NCBI GenBank assembly: GCA_944325885.1
Contig: CALVBT010000002.1
Span: forward strand, 124,001 to 188,000
From: Candidatus Gastranaerophilales bacterium
GTDB lineage: Bacteria; Cyanobacteriota; Vampirovibrionia; Gastranaerophilales; Gastranaerophilaceae
Reading direction: 5' to 3'
Length of the DNA: 64,000 nt
The translations under genes were made by a program, and so were the position numbers. The notes under the pieces are model-generated. The model was not told the DNA's origin. It worked only from the letters and a program-made list of their open reading frames with translations, and ran no database searches. Positions 34,549 to 43,871 of this stretch are shown piece by piece. Each line of letters starts with the position of its first letter. Positions within the stretch are counted from its first letter, which is position 1.

Positions 34549-35769
34549 TTAAAGCCCGAGTTCTTTTAACACACCATCCAGTGCAATTTTTACGTGAGCA
34601 TAATTTAAACCGCCCTGCATATAAGCAGCATAAGGCGCTCTCATCGGCCCGTCAGCAGAAAGTTCTATTGTTGAGCCTTCTATAAAGCTTCCGCCTGCCA
34701 TAATTAGTTTGTCTTCATATCCGGGGACTTCGTCCGGTATTGGTGTAAGATATGATTCTATCGGCGAATTGTGCTGCAATGCCTTGCAAAAAGCTAACAA
34801 CGGCTCCGGTTTTCCAAATTCGATTGTCTGAATCAGGTCTGTTCTTTTTTCGTGAGGTTTTGGTGTAGAAATAAAACCTATGTCCTCAAAAACCTGTGAT
34901 GCCAAAATAGCACCCTTGATTGCCTCTGCAACAATGGATGGTGCCATAAATAATCCCTGAAATATCAAACGGGTCTGGTTCAGCATTGCACCGCCGTCAG
35001 GGCCTATGCCCGGGGCTGTCAATCTGTATGCAGCCTGCTCAACATATTCCTGTTTTCCTGCAATGTATCCGCCTGTTTCTACTATTCCGCCGCCCGGATT
35101 TTTTATAAGAGAACCTGCTACAATGTCTGCTCCGATTTCCAGAGGTTCTTGTTCTTCAACAAACTCGCAGTAGCAATTGTCAACAAAACAAATGCAGTCC
35201 GGATTTTTTGATTTTACAATGTCTATTACCTTTTTTGTTGCAGCTATGTCGAGAGATTTTCTTGTTGAATATCCTCTTGAACGCTGGATTGTTACCATAT
35301 TTACGGATTTGTCTATTGTTTTTTCAAGTTTTTCATAATCGACATCCATATTGTTTACGAGCGGTATTTCTTCGTACAATACGCCGTGACCCATTAGCGA
35401 TGCTCTGTAATTTCCTCGTGTGCCTATGACTTCTTCCATTGTGTCATAGGGTGTGCCAACTACAGAAACAAGTTTTTCTCCGTGTCGCAAGTTGCCAAAA
35501 AGCGCACAGGCTATAGCATGTGTTCCTGAGACAAAGTGGTTTCTTACAATTGCTGCTTCTGTTTTAAATACATCTGCAAAAGTCTTATCCAGCGTTTCTC
35601 TGCCCATATCATCGTGGCCGTAACCGCTCACTGTGGCAAAGTGTTCAAGCCCTATTTTGTTTTTTCTAAAGGCTGATAAAACTTTTTCCTGATTATATTC
35701 TTTAATTTTATCTACCTGTTTAAACTGCTCTTGTACTTTTTCTTGAGCTTCTTCTATTATTTTGTGCAT
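34549..35769 (-). CDS. Aluminium-resistance / methionine gamma-lyase-like PLP protein
   Basis: A 406-residue fold-type I PLP protein of the family annotated as aluminium resistance or methionine gamma-lyase family (YnbB-like). SGYGHDDMGR, RNHFVSGTHAIACALFG, CFVDNCYCEF and the lysine in GSLIKNPGGG match it. The true reaction in this family is not established. It is flanked by terminators on both sides and is probably monocistronic. Confidence 0.9.
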   Translation of the reverse strand: MHKIIEEAQEKVQEQFKQVDKIKEYNQEKVLSAFRKNKIGLEHFATVSGYGHDDMGRETLDKTFADVFKTEAAIVRNHFVSGTHAIACALFGNLRHGEKLVSVVGTPYDTMEEVIGTRGNYRASLMGHGVLYEEIPLVNNMDVDYEKLEKTIDKSVNMVTIQRSRGYSTRKSLDIAATKKVIDIVKSKNPDCICFVDNCYCEFVEEQEPLEIGADIVAGSLIKNPGGGIVETGGYIAGKQEYVEQAAYRLTAPGIGPDGGAMLNQTRLIFQGLFMAPSIVAEAIKGAILASQVFEDIGFISTPKPHEKRTDLIQTIEFGKPEPLLAFCKALQHNSPIESYLTPIPDEVPGYEDKLIMAGGSFIEGSTIELSADGPMRAPYAAYMQGGLNYAHVKIALDGVLKELGL

Positions 35770-35865
35770 AATAAATCTATTCCCTAATCATTTGATAAGA
35801 CACAAGTCTATATAAAATAATAGAAAAAAGATAAAAGCCTTACAAGTATAAAGATTTTGCATAGC

Positions 35866-35900
35866 AAAAAAGCAGCCTTTTTATTAAAAGACTGCTTTTT
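35866..35900 (-). terminator. Terminator after pgk
   Basis: AAAAAAGCAGcctttttattaaaagaCTGCTTTTT forms a stem downstream of pgk on the minus strand. Confidence 0.85.
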
Positions 35901-35928
35901 ATCAAATATTTAATTTAATAAATATCGA

Positions 35929-37134
35929 TTACTTGTCATCGAGTGCTGCAACACCGGGAAGAACTTTACCTTCGATAAATTCTAAGGAAGCACCGCCGCC
36001 TGTAGAAACGTGAGTGAAGTCTTCTGCATTGCAGAATTGTTTTGCAGCAGAAACTGAGTCGCCGCCGCCGATAACAGAAACAGCACCGTTTTTAGTTGCT
36101 TCTACGATTGCTTTCAATACAGCTTTTGTACCTTCAGCAAAAGCAGGGTTTTCAAAAGCACCAACAGGGCCGTTCATCAATATTGTTTTAGAGTTTTTGA
36201 TTACTTCTGCAAAAGCTTTTTGTGTATCAGGGCCTGCATCAACACCTTCATATCCGTCAGGAATCTGGTCAACAGGAGTGATTTTGTTAGTGCCTTTGCC
36301 GGAGAAATCGTCAGTAGCAAGAACATCTGTAGCCATAACGATTTTTACGCCTTTGTCAGCAGCTTTCTTTTCGATAGCTTTTGCAACATCCATCTGGTCA
36401 TCTTCGCAGATAGAGTTTCCGATTTTGCCGCCGTTAGCTTTTACAAATGTGTAAGCCATACCGCCGCCGATGATGAGGTTGTCTACTTTGTCGATTAAGT
36501 TTTCTAAAACACCGATTTTAGAAGAAACTTTTGCACCGCCGACAACAGCTGTAAACGGTCTTACAGGATTGTCGAGTGCTTGAGACAAGCATCTGATTTC
36601 TTTTTCCATCAACAAGCCGGAAACAGCAGGTTTCAAAACTTTAGCGAGTTTAGCAGTTGATGTGTGGTTTCTGTGTGCTGCGCCAAAAGCGTCATTTACG
36701 TAGAAATCACCGAGTTTTGCAAGTTCGTTGGCAAAAGTCATATCATCATCTTTTGCTTCTTCAGCTTTGTAGAATCTGATGTTTTCAAGCAAAGCAACCT
36801 GACCGTCTTTCAGAGCTTCGAGTTCTTTGTCTGCGCCTTCACCTACAGGTGATTTTACAAACAATACATCTTCGCCCAATACTTTAGACAAATATTTTGC
36901 GACAGGTTCTAAAGAAAACTCTTCAACTTTCCATTCTCCTTTTGGTCTGCCAAGGTGAGCCATAAGGATAATTTTTGCACCTTTATCTTTTAAAAATTGT
37001 ACTGTAGGAAGGATTGCTCTGATTCTTGTGTCGTCAGTAACGTTTTTGTTTTCGTCCATAGGAACGTTTACGTCAACACGAACTAAAGCTCTTTTTCCTT
37101 TGATGTCGCCCAAATCATGAACTGATTTTTTCAT
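35929..37134 (-). CDS. pgk: Phosphoglycerate kinase
   Basis: A 401-residue glycolytic kinase. RVDVNVPMDE, HLGRPKG, LLENIRFYKAEE and the C-terminal GGGDSVSAAKQF with STGGGASLEFIEG (nucleotide binding) are intact. Monocistronic; gap is not next to it. Its codon use looks more GC-balanced than neighbours, as expected for a highly expressed gene. Confidence 0.97.
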   Translation of the reverse strand: MKKSVHDLGDIKGKRALVRVDVNVPMDENKNVTDDTRIRAILPTVQFLKDKGAKIILMAHLGRPKGEWKVEEFSLEPVAKYLSKVLGEDVLFVKSPVGEGADKELEALKDGQVALLENIRFYKAEEAKDDDMTFANELAKLGDFYVNDAFGAAHRNHTSTAKLAKVLKPAVSGLLMEKEIRCLSQALDNPVRPFTAVVGGAKVSSKIGVLENLIDKVDNLIIGGGMAYTFVKANGGKIGNSICEDDQMDVAKAIEKKAADKGVKIVMATDVLATDDFSGKGTNKITPVDQIPDGYEGVDAGPDTQKAFAEVIKNSKTILMNGPVGAFENPAFAEGTKAVLKAIVEATKNGAVSVIGGGDSVSAAKQFCNAEDFTHVSTGGGASLEFIEGKVLPGVAALDDK

Positions 37135-37228
37135 AATACACCTCTTTTTGTTTGTATCCGTATATTTTACATCTATATTTTCGTAAAAACATGGTAATTA
37201 GTAAAGATGTTAAAATCCTGTTGTATTA

Positions 37229-37257
37229 TTGACATGCCATATTGCTCGATTTATAAT
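37229..37257 (+). promoter_or_regulatory. Perfect consensus sigma-70 promoter
   Basis: TTGACA at 37229-37234 and TATAAT at 37252-37257 are separated by exactly 17 bases. Transcription should start near 37264, leaving a leader of about 178 bases before the gene at 37442. The 307-base gap holds no gene of its own. The leader contains GATATTTATCTGT twice (37319 and 37334). Confidence 0.8.
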
Positions 37258-37441
37258 AAAATGCGATTTAAGGTTATTCTTAAATCTATGTTTATTATTT
37301 TACTGCATTTTACAACCGGATATTTATCTGTCTGATATTTATCTGTTCATATTTGTGTGGGGAAATTTAGTAAATAATAAATCCTTACGTTTTACGTACT
37401 TTATTTTTTGCAATTTTATGTAGAAAAAAGAGGATATATTT

Positions 37442-40366
37442 ATGTGTGCAATTAAAAAAATTTCTTTCGGGTCTGAAAAACTAGCCGGACTTCTCTCTTC
37501 CGTAAACAACGGTTATCAACAAAACAATAATCCAAAGACGCCTCCTTTAATGCAGCCTCAGCCGGATAAAAATTCAAAAAGATTTGTTTATGTCAGTTCT
37601 GCCGTGGCTTTAGCTTCTCTTGGAGTTGCAGGTGTTGCATTGCATAAAAATTTAAAATCTACAAAAAATCTGAAAAAAACTTTCTCTGATATTGCAAAAA
37701 AATTAGACAATTCAATTACAAAAATTGATAATGCAACAAATACAGTAAACACTGTTAAAACAGATGTAAATAAAGTAAAAAACGATGTCAATAATATAAA
37801 AAATGATGTTAATAAAACAATAGACGGCGTTAAAGATGAGTTGAACAAAGTTTCTAATAACACGAGCAATTCTGTTAACTCTATAAACTACAGAATAGAT
37901 AATATCCCAAAACCTAACTTTGAGGTTCCTGGAATCTACCAGACAAGAAAAGTAAATGTCTACGGGGTAGAAATGAATCTCGGCACTATTGTGAGCGAAA
38001 TAACAGGAAAAGTTGAAGAAAAAATGCGAAATATCCTTCGCAGTGAATCTACAAAACGTATTTTCGGACTGGTAAAACGAGAAAACAAACCGCCAAAATA
38101 TGCTATTGTCAGAATGCCGACCTCTGAACTTGTCCCTTATACAAAAGCCGGCGGTATGGCTGTTGTTCCAAAAGACATTGCCTCTAACCTTGCAGCAGTG
38201 ATGAACGGACATCAACAGGGTGCGCTGATTCTTGATACACCTTTGTATCTGGGGCAGGTTGCACCAAATCAGTTCTATTCAAAGGTTTCTAAAATTTCAG
38301 AAAAAACTGGTAAATTTGAGGGCCAATACCAGTATGTAAGAAAATTTATGGAAAATAATACCGTAAAAAAACAGGAGGTTATGGCAACATTAAATCCGGT
38401 ACAGGAGATGCTGGTTCCTCTGCATACGGAAAAAGGAATAATAAATGAAAAGGTAAATGTTTACATCACTGATTTAATAGAGGCTCCTGTGGACTGGAAA
38501 TCTTTAAGACCACGTCTGTCTAAAGATGTAAGAAAACAAATTGCCGATGCGCTAAAAGCCGGAAAACCTTACGAAACTGATTTTGTAAAAATAGTAAAAA
38601 ATGACAGAACAAAAGAAATAGAAGCCTACGGAAGATACAGAACAACTTTTTATGATTCCAAAAAGTTTGACCTGTCTGCCAGACTGCTCAATGAGGGTGA
38701 AAAATTTAACCTTTACAGAAACGATACACTTTCTTCCGGTGAAACAGAAAGAATGACATATTTTTCTAAATTCTTTACGGAACAGTTGTATAGACGCGAC
38801 GAAAGCAATTTTGTCCTGAAGGCTCTGGATAAAGTTGATGATGCCGGTAATGTCATTATCAATGAAAAAACAAAAACACCGGAAAAAGAGTTCGTAAAAC
38901 TCGGTGCTGATGCAATAATCGGCAATGACTGGCATACGGGCCCGATATCAGCTATTTTAAGACAGCTTACTACTGTTAAAAAATTCTATGGTATGGATCC
39001 GCAAAAAGCTGATAAGTTGCAAAACCTTCCGATAATTACAATTCTGCACAATGTAGAGTATAAAGGCAGTGTCGGTTTCAGTCAGGAGCGTATGTTCAAT
39101 ATTATGTTCGGCGAACATGCGGCAAAAATTGTTGAAAATGCATATATGCCGGATATTGCCGTTGTAAAAGATAAACCTGGGTTGCCTCAGTATCTTTTGA
39201 ACTCTATGATGACCGGCTCTGATATAAATCCGCAAATGATGGCTGCAAGCTACTCTGATTTGCTGGTGCCTGTGTCAGAACAGTATGCTGTAGACATTGC
39301 ATCTCACGGCGGTTTTGGCGGTTCTGTTCACGATATATTCAAAATGAGAGCCAGAATGTTTGAATACGCTGATGACAACTATTTAAACAGCATACTTTTA
39401 AGAAATAATATTGATTCTAAAAATGTGAAATATAGGAAAACATTGCTGGGCATAAACAACGGATGCGACACATCTAATAATATACTTTCAGAAAAAGTTG
39501 CCAGAAAAATGGAAAAGGATTTGAATCTGCCGCAAAATTCAATTACTCCGTATTCTAAGAATGTTGACATTCTTAGCTGGCACAATAAAAATAAAGGCGT
39601 CTATATAGATAAAATAGTGAAAGAAGTAGAACAGGCAAAGGCTTCGTCAGGAGCAGAAAATCCAATGAAACTGTACATGCCGGAAGCTACTGATTTGTCC
39701 GGTGTAAATGCGGATACTCCGATATTTACACTCGCCGGAAGAATAGAAGACCAGAAAGGTGTAGATATTTATTCAAAAGGTATTTTGGAATTTTATAAAA
39801 ACTATAAAGGCGACAATTATCCTGTATTCTATATTCAGGGTATAGGTGCAACTCCGCAGTATATGAACTATTTCTTGAATGCAAAAAGAGAACTGGCAAA
39901 AACAAATCCTGCTGCTGCCAAAAGAATGGTTGCAACGAGCCTGTTCGGCGAACCCGGCAGATATGACGCCTGCAAGATGATGGCTGATTATACACCGATG
40001 CCCAGCTGGTTTGAGCCATTTGGTCTTGTTCACAAAGAAAATGCTAAATTTAACGGCTCAATACCTATAACAAATGAAGTCGGCGGACTGACAGCCAACC
40101 TGACAGACAAGGTGAACGCATTGTTTGTTAAGTATCAGCACAGATTTGACCCGAATATTAATGCAGTCCAGATTAACGGTGAAAATCTTGGAAAAATCTT
40201 TGAAGAGGCTGTTAATATTTATAATGACAAAGAACGTTTTGCAAAAATGTTAAAAGCCTCTATCGAAGCAGACCATGGCTGGCTGGTAAAAGACGGCCCG
40301 ATTGACAAATATGTTGAACAGCTTGTTGATTTGAAGGTCTTTGAACCGTCTATTCTCTCAAAATAA
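37442..40366 (+). CDS. Membrane-anchored glycogen-synthase-like GT5 protein
   Basis: A 974-residue protein. Residues 1-12 contain ISFGSE. Residues 48-68 form one membrane helix. Residues 75-155 are a coiled coil of DVNKVKNDVNNIK-type heptads. The rest is a GT5 glycosyltransferase: YTKAGGMAVVPK corresponds to KTGGLADVV, ITILHNVEYKGSVGF to the HN loop, TLAGRIEDQKGVD to the RLTxQKG motif, and MPSWFEPFGL to the acceptor-donor Glu motif. Ordinary GlgA is about 480 residues and soluble; this one has an anchor and insertions. It probably elongates an alpha-glucan from ADP- or UDP-glucose at a membrane. Confidence 0.85.
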   Translation: MCAIKKISFGSEKLAGLLSSVNNGYQQNNNPKTPPLMQPQPDKNSKRFVYVSSAVALASLGVAGVALHKNLKSTKNLKKTFSDIAKKLDNSITKIDNATNTVNTVKTDVNKVKNDVNNIKNDVNKTIDGVKDELNKVSNNTSNSVNSINYRIDNIPKPNFEVPGIYQTRKVNVYGVEMNLGTIVSEITGKVEEKMRNILRSESTKRIFGLVKRENKPPKYAIVRMPTSELVPYTKAGGMAVVPKDIASNLAAVMNGHQQGALILDTPLYLGQVAPNQFYSKVSKISEKTGKFEGQYQYVRKFMENNTVKKQEVMATLNPVQEMLVPLHTEKGIINEKVNVYITDLIEAPVDWKSLRPRLSKDVRKQIADALKAGKPYETDFVKIVKNDRTKEIEAYGRYRTTFYDSKKFDLSARLLNEGEKFNLYRNDTLSSGETERMTYFSKFFTEQLYRRDESNFVLKALDKVDDAGNVIINEKTKTPEKEFVKLGADAIIGNDWHTGPISAILRQLTTVKKFYGMDPQKADKLQNLPIITILHNVEYKGSVGFSQERMFNIMFGEHAAKIVENAYMPDIAVVKDKPGLPQYLLNSMMTGSDINPQMMAASYSDLLVPVSEQYAVDIASHGGFGGSVHDIFKMRARMFEYADDNYLNSILLRNNIDSKNVKYRKTLLGINNGCDTSNNILSEKVARKMEKDLNLPQNSITPYSKNVDILSWHNKNKGVYIDKIVKEVEQAKASSGAENPMKLYMPEATDLSGVNADTPIFTLAGRIEDQKGVDIYSKGILEFYKNYKGDNYPVFYIQGIGATPQYMNYFLNAKRELAKTNPAAAKRMVATSLFGEPGRYDACKMMADYTPMPSWFEPFGLVHKENAKFNGSIPITNEVGGLTANLTDKVNALFVKYQHRFDPNINAVQINGENLGKIFEEAVNIYNDKERFAKMLKASIEADHGWLVKDGPIDKYVEQLVDLKVFEPSILSK

Positions 40367-40384
40367 TACATATTTGATGCCAAT

Positions 40385-40420
40385 AAAAAAGAGTCCTTGA
40401 TTTAAAAGGACTCTTTTTTT
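40385..40420. terminator. Bidirectional terminator
   Basis: AAAAAAGAGTCCTT pairs with AAGGACTCTTTTTTT between the GT5 gene and the convergent gene at 40445. Confidence 0.92.
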
Positions 40421-40444
40421 ACGAGATTTTATTTATCTGTTTGT

Positions 40445-41209
40445 TTATACAGCAGCTTCTTCTCTTTTTGCTGCTTTTGTACCTTTTACTGCTTCTACAA
40501 TAGCTGTAGCAGCTGCAATCATTTCGATTTGTGATTTGAGTTTGTTTACGCAAGAACCTACACCAACTGCGCTTGCACCGGCTGCGATAGCCATCGGAAC
40601 AGTTGTTGTTGTCAATCCTGATGCTGTCATTACAGGGATTTCTACGTTTCTTGCAAGTTCGATAGTGTTTGCAATAGAAACTTGAGCAGTTTCTAACAAA
40701 CCTCTTGCGCCGTTAGATTGAGCTTTTACTGTTGCTGCACCTTCAGTTTGGATTAAGTCGATGTTTAAAGCTTCCAATTCTTTTGCAAGAGCGATTTGTG
40801 AAGCAATATCAATGTGGCCGGGAACTGTAACACAAACAAAAATGCTTGAATTGCCAATTAAAGCGAGAGTTTCTTTAACAATATCAAGGATTTCTTCTGC
40901 TGACATTCTCATACCTTTTTTGTAAAGAGCGTCAAAGTTACCGATTTCAATAGCATCAGCACCTGCTTTTACTGCCATTGCAAGATCCTGAGGAACGATT
41001 GAAGAAACAAATACAGGCAATGATGTTGTTTCTTTTGCCATTTTAATAATTTCTTCGTTAGCGCAAATGTCAACAGCAGAAGCACCTGCCTGATCAGCTG
41101 CGATAACAACGTTTCTTACTCTTTCCATATCAAAATTATCAATACCTGCAATAATTTTGACTGCTTTTTTTGCTTCCAAATCTTTTCTGAATGATGTTAT
41201 TCTTTTCAT
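40445..41209 (-). CDS. Ycf23/DUF561-like TIM-barrel protein
   Basis: A 254-residue barrel protein. AVKIIAGIDNFDMERVRNVV followed by AGASAVDICANEEI resembles the N-terminal signature of Ycf23/DUF561, a family of cyanobacteria and algal plastids. GADAIEIGNFDAL and the C-terminal phosphate-type loop IAAGASAVGVGSCV support a TIM barrel. The biochemical function of the family is unknown. It lies downstream of gyrA with 20 bases between. The C-terminal AAKREEAAV tail is disordered. Confidence 0.7.
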   Translation of the reverse strand: MKRITSFRKDLEAKKAVKIIAGIDNFDMERVRNVVIAADQAGASAVDICANEEIIKMAKETTSLPVFVSSIVPQDLAMAVKAGADAIEIGNFDALYKKGMRMSAEEILDIVKETLALIGNSSIFVCVTVPGHIDIASQIALAKELEALNIDLIQTEGAATVKAQSNGARGLLETAQVSIANTIELARNVEIPVMTASGLTTTTVPMAIAAGASAVGVGSCVNKLKSQIEMIAAATAIVEAVKGTKAAKREEAAV

Positions 41210-41229
41210 CTTAAAAACCTTTCTTTTAT

Positions 41230-43806
41230 TTATTCTTCGCTATTGTCTTCCTGTTGTGTAATATTATCCAGCATGCTCTGTTGAACAGATTCGTCAGCGG
41301 CTGTTTCTGCTGCAGCTGCAGGCATGCTGTCTTTTAACTCTTCATCAGTGTCCGGGTCAACGATTTTGTTTATTGTACAAACCATATCGCCTTCGGAGAG
41401 ATTCTGAATTTTGACACCTGTTGCAGGTCTGCCCTGTCTGGAGATGCAGTCTGCTTTGATTCTTGATACAACACCGTTTTGTGTCACAACCATAATTTCG
41501 TCTTTTTCTTCAACTATTGTCAATGCAACTAGTCTTGAGGATGATGTTTTAAATTTGGTTGCAATAAGCCCGATGCCGCCTCTGTTTTGCGGTCTGAATT
41601 CAGAAAGTTTTGAACGTTTGCCAAAGCCGTCTGATGTCACTACCAGCAAATCTGCATCATAGTCTTTTGGTACTATATCACATCCTATGATTTTATCTCC
41701 GCTTCTGAGCTTCATAGAGTTTACACCCCTTGCACTTCTGCCCAGAGGACGAAGATCGCTAATCGGGAATCTGATAGCCATACCGCATGAGGTTCCGATT
41801 ATTACCTCATCATTGTCTTGAGCCTGTTTTACCCAGCATAATGTATCGCCTTCTTCCAGACCGATTGCGATTATGCCGCTTTTTCTAATATTTTCAAAGT
41901 TGTCGAGTGAAATTCTCTTGATATAGCCTTTTTGCGTAAGCATGATGAGGTTCGATGCGGATTTGAAATCACTAACCGGAACAACAGCAGTGATTTGTTC
42001 ATCCTGCTCGATAGGCAATACATTGATGATAGGCAGACCTTTTGCCTGTCTTCCGCCTTCTGGAAATTCGTATACATTAAGACTGTATACAGTACCTTTT
42101 GAGCTGAAGAAAAGGACTTTGTCGTGCATCATTGCAGTAAAGAAGTGTTCTACGTCATCGTCTTCTTTTGTTTTTATGCCGCCTTTGCCTCTTGTAGCAC
42201 GGTTCTGACGTTCGAATGTATCAAGAGAGATTCTCTTTAAGTATCCCTGACGTGTAATAAATACAGCCATAGGTACGTTAGGTGTCAAATCTTCTATGGT
42301 CATTTCATCAGCTTCCGGAACTATTTGTGTGCGTCTGTCATCACCATATTTTTCTTTGTCTTCTCTCAATTCGTCCTTGATAATATTTAATACTTTTTGT
42401 CTGTCAGCAAGGATAGCTTCGTATTCAGCAATTTTCTTTTTGAGTTCTTCGTATTCGGATTTGATTTTATCCTGTTCCAATCCGGTCAAACGTCTTAATT
42501 GCATTTCCAAAATAGCGTTTGCCTGATCGGCATCGAGTCCGAATCTGCTCATCAAGCCGACTCTTGCTTCATCAGTTGTTTTTGATTTTTTAATCAGTTC
42601 AATAACTTCATCAAGGCTGCCCAGTGCAATCATCAAACCGGCCAAGATGTGCGCTCTGATTTTTGCTTTTTTGAGGAAGAAGATTGTTCTTCTAGTAACA
42701 ACTTCTACTCTGTGTTCAACAAATTCGTTTAATACTTCATAAAGGTTCAGCAGTCTGGGCTGTTTGCCTACCAGCGCAACCATATTTACACCGAAGGTGG
42801 TTGAAAGTTGTGTGTATTTAAACAGATTGTTTTTAACAACTTCCGGTTTTGCATCACGTTTGAGTTCGATAACGATTCTCATGCCTTCACGGTCTGACTC
42901 ATCACGCAGGTCAGAAATTCCGTCGATTTTCTTATCTCTTACCAGTTCAGCAATTTTTTCTATAAGAAGAGCTTTGTTAACCTGATACGGGATTTCTGTA
43001 ACAATGATAGCTGTTCTTGCCTGACGTCCGCCGCCGCCCGGAATTTCTTCAAACTGTGCAACAGCTCTCATTTTTATGGAGCCTCTTCCTGTAGTATAGG
43101 CCTGTTTTATGTCATGAAGACCTACAATTGTTGCCGCAGTCGGGAAGTCAGGGCCTTTTATGTGTTCCATTAAACCGTCTACAGTGATATCTGGATTGTC
43201 AATCAGGGCGATTGTTCCGTCCACGATTTCGTTAAGGTTGTGCGGCGGGATATTTGTCGCCATACCTACAGCAATACCGGATACACCGTTTAATAAAAGC
43301 ATAGGTAGTCTTACCGGAAGTACGGAAGGCTCCTGCAGTGAACCGTCAAAGTTCGGGTTGAAATCTACTGTTTCGCAGTCTATATCAGCGAGCATAGATT
43401 GTGTGATTTTGTGCATTCTTGCTTCTGTATAACGCATTGCAGCTGCTGAGTCGCCGTCGACAGAACCAAAGTTGCCATGCCCGTCAATAGTCTGATATCG
43501 GGTAGAAAAGTCCTGAGCCATACGTACTAAAGATTCGTAAACGGCTATATCACCGTGCGGGTGATATTTACCGAGAACTTCACCGACGATTCTCGCACTT
43601 TTCTTGAACGGTTTGTCCGGTGTCATACCCAACTCGTTCATCGCAAACAAAATACGTCTGTGAACAGGTTTTAGACCATCTCTTACATCCGGAAGCGCAC
43701 GACCTACAATAACAGACATTGCGTAGTCAATGTATGAACGCTTCATCTCATCACGTATATTAACAGGAACTATTTTTCCGTCTTCGAATAAATTTTGCTG
43801 GCTCAA
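41230..43806 (-). CDS. gyrA: DNA gyrase subunit A
   Basis: An 858-residue type IIA topoisomerase subunit. The N-terminal part has [17 protein letters not shown] and the catalytic Tyr in [10 protein letters not shown]. The C-terminal domain contains six repeats for DNA wrapping, with a GyrA-box-like [10 protein letters not shown], so it is GyrA rather than ParC. Start is TTG with GGGGTGGAG upstream. In the quinolone-resistance region [10 protein letters not shown] has Ile87 where E. coli has Ser83, and Glu91 where E. coli has Asp87. Confidence 0.95.
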   Translation of the reverse strand: MSQQNLFEDGKIVPVNIRDEMKRSYIDYAMSVIVGRALPDVRDGLKPVHRRILFAMNELGMTPDKPFKKSARIVGEVLGKYHPHGDIAVYESLVRMAQDFSTRYQTIDGHGNFGSVDGDSAAAMRYTEARMHKITQSMLADIDCETVDFNPNFDGSLQEPSVLPVRLPMLLLNGVSGIAVGMATNIPPHNLNEIVDGTIALIDNPDITVDGLMEHIKGPDFPTAATIVGLHDIKQAYTTGRGSIKMRAVAQFEEIPGGGGRQARTAIIVTEIPYQVNKALLIEKIAELVRDKKIDGISDLRDESDREGMRIVIELKRDAKPEVVKNNLFKYTQLSTTFGVNMVALVGKQPRLLNLYEVLNEFVEHRVEVVTRRTIFFLKKAKIRAHILAGLMIALGSLDEVIELIKKSKTTDEARVGLMSRFGLDADQANAILEMQLRRLTGLEQDKIKSEYEELKKKIAEYEAILADRQKVLNIIKDELREDKEKYGDDRRTQIVPEADEMTIEDLTPNVPMAVFITRQGYLKRISLDTFERQNRATRGKGGIKTKEDDDVEHFFTAMMHDKVLFFSSKGTVYSLNVYEFPEGGRQAKGLPIINVLPIEQDEQITAVVPVSDFKSASNLIMLTQKGYIKRISLDNFENIRKSGIIAIGLEEGDTLCWVKQAQDNDEVIIGTSCGMAIRFPISDLRPLGRSARGVNSMKLRSGDKIIGCDIVPKDYDADLLVVTSDGFGKRSKLSEFRPQNRGGIGLIATKFKTSSSRLVALTIVEEKDEIMVVTQNGVVSRIKADCISRQGRPATGVKIQNLSEGDMVCTINKIVDPDTDEELKDSMPAAAAETAADESVQQSMLDNITQQEDNSEE

Positions 43807-43871
43807 TTCTCCACCCCTAATTCATTATGTCCATACTAAATTTTAGCATAAACACACAGTGGTGCAAATAT

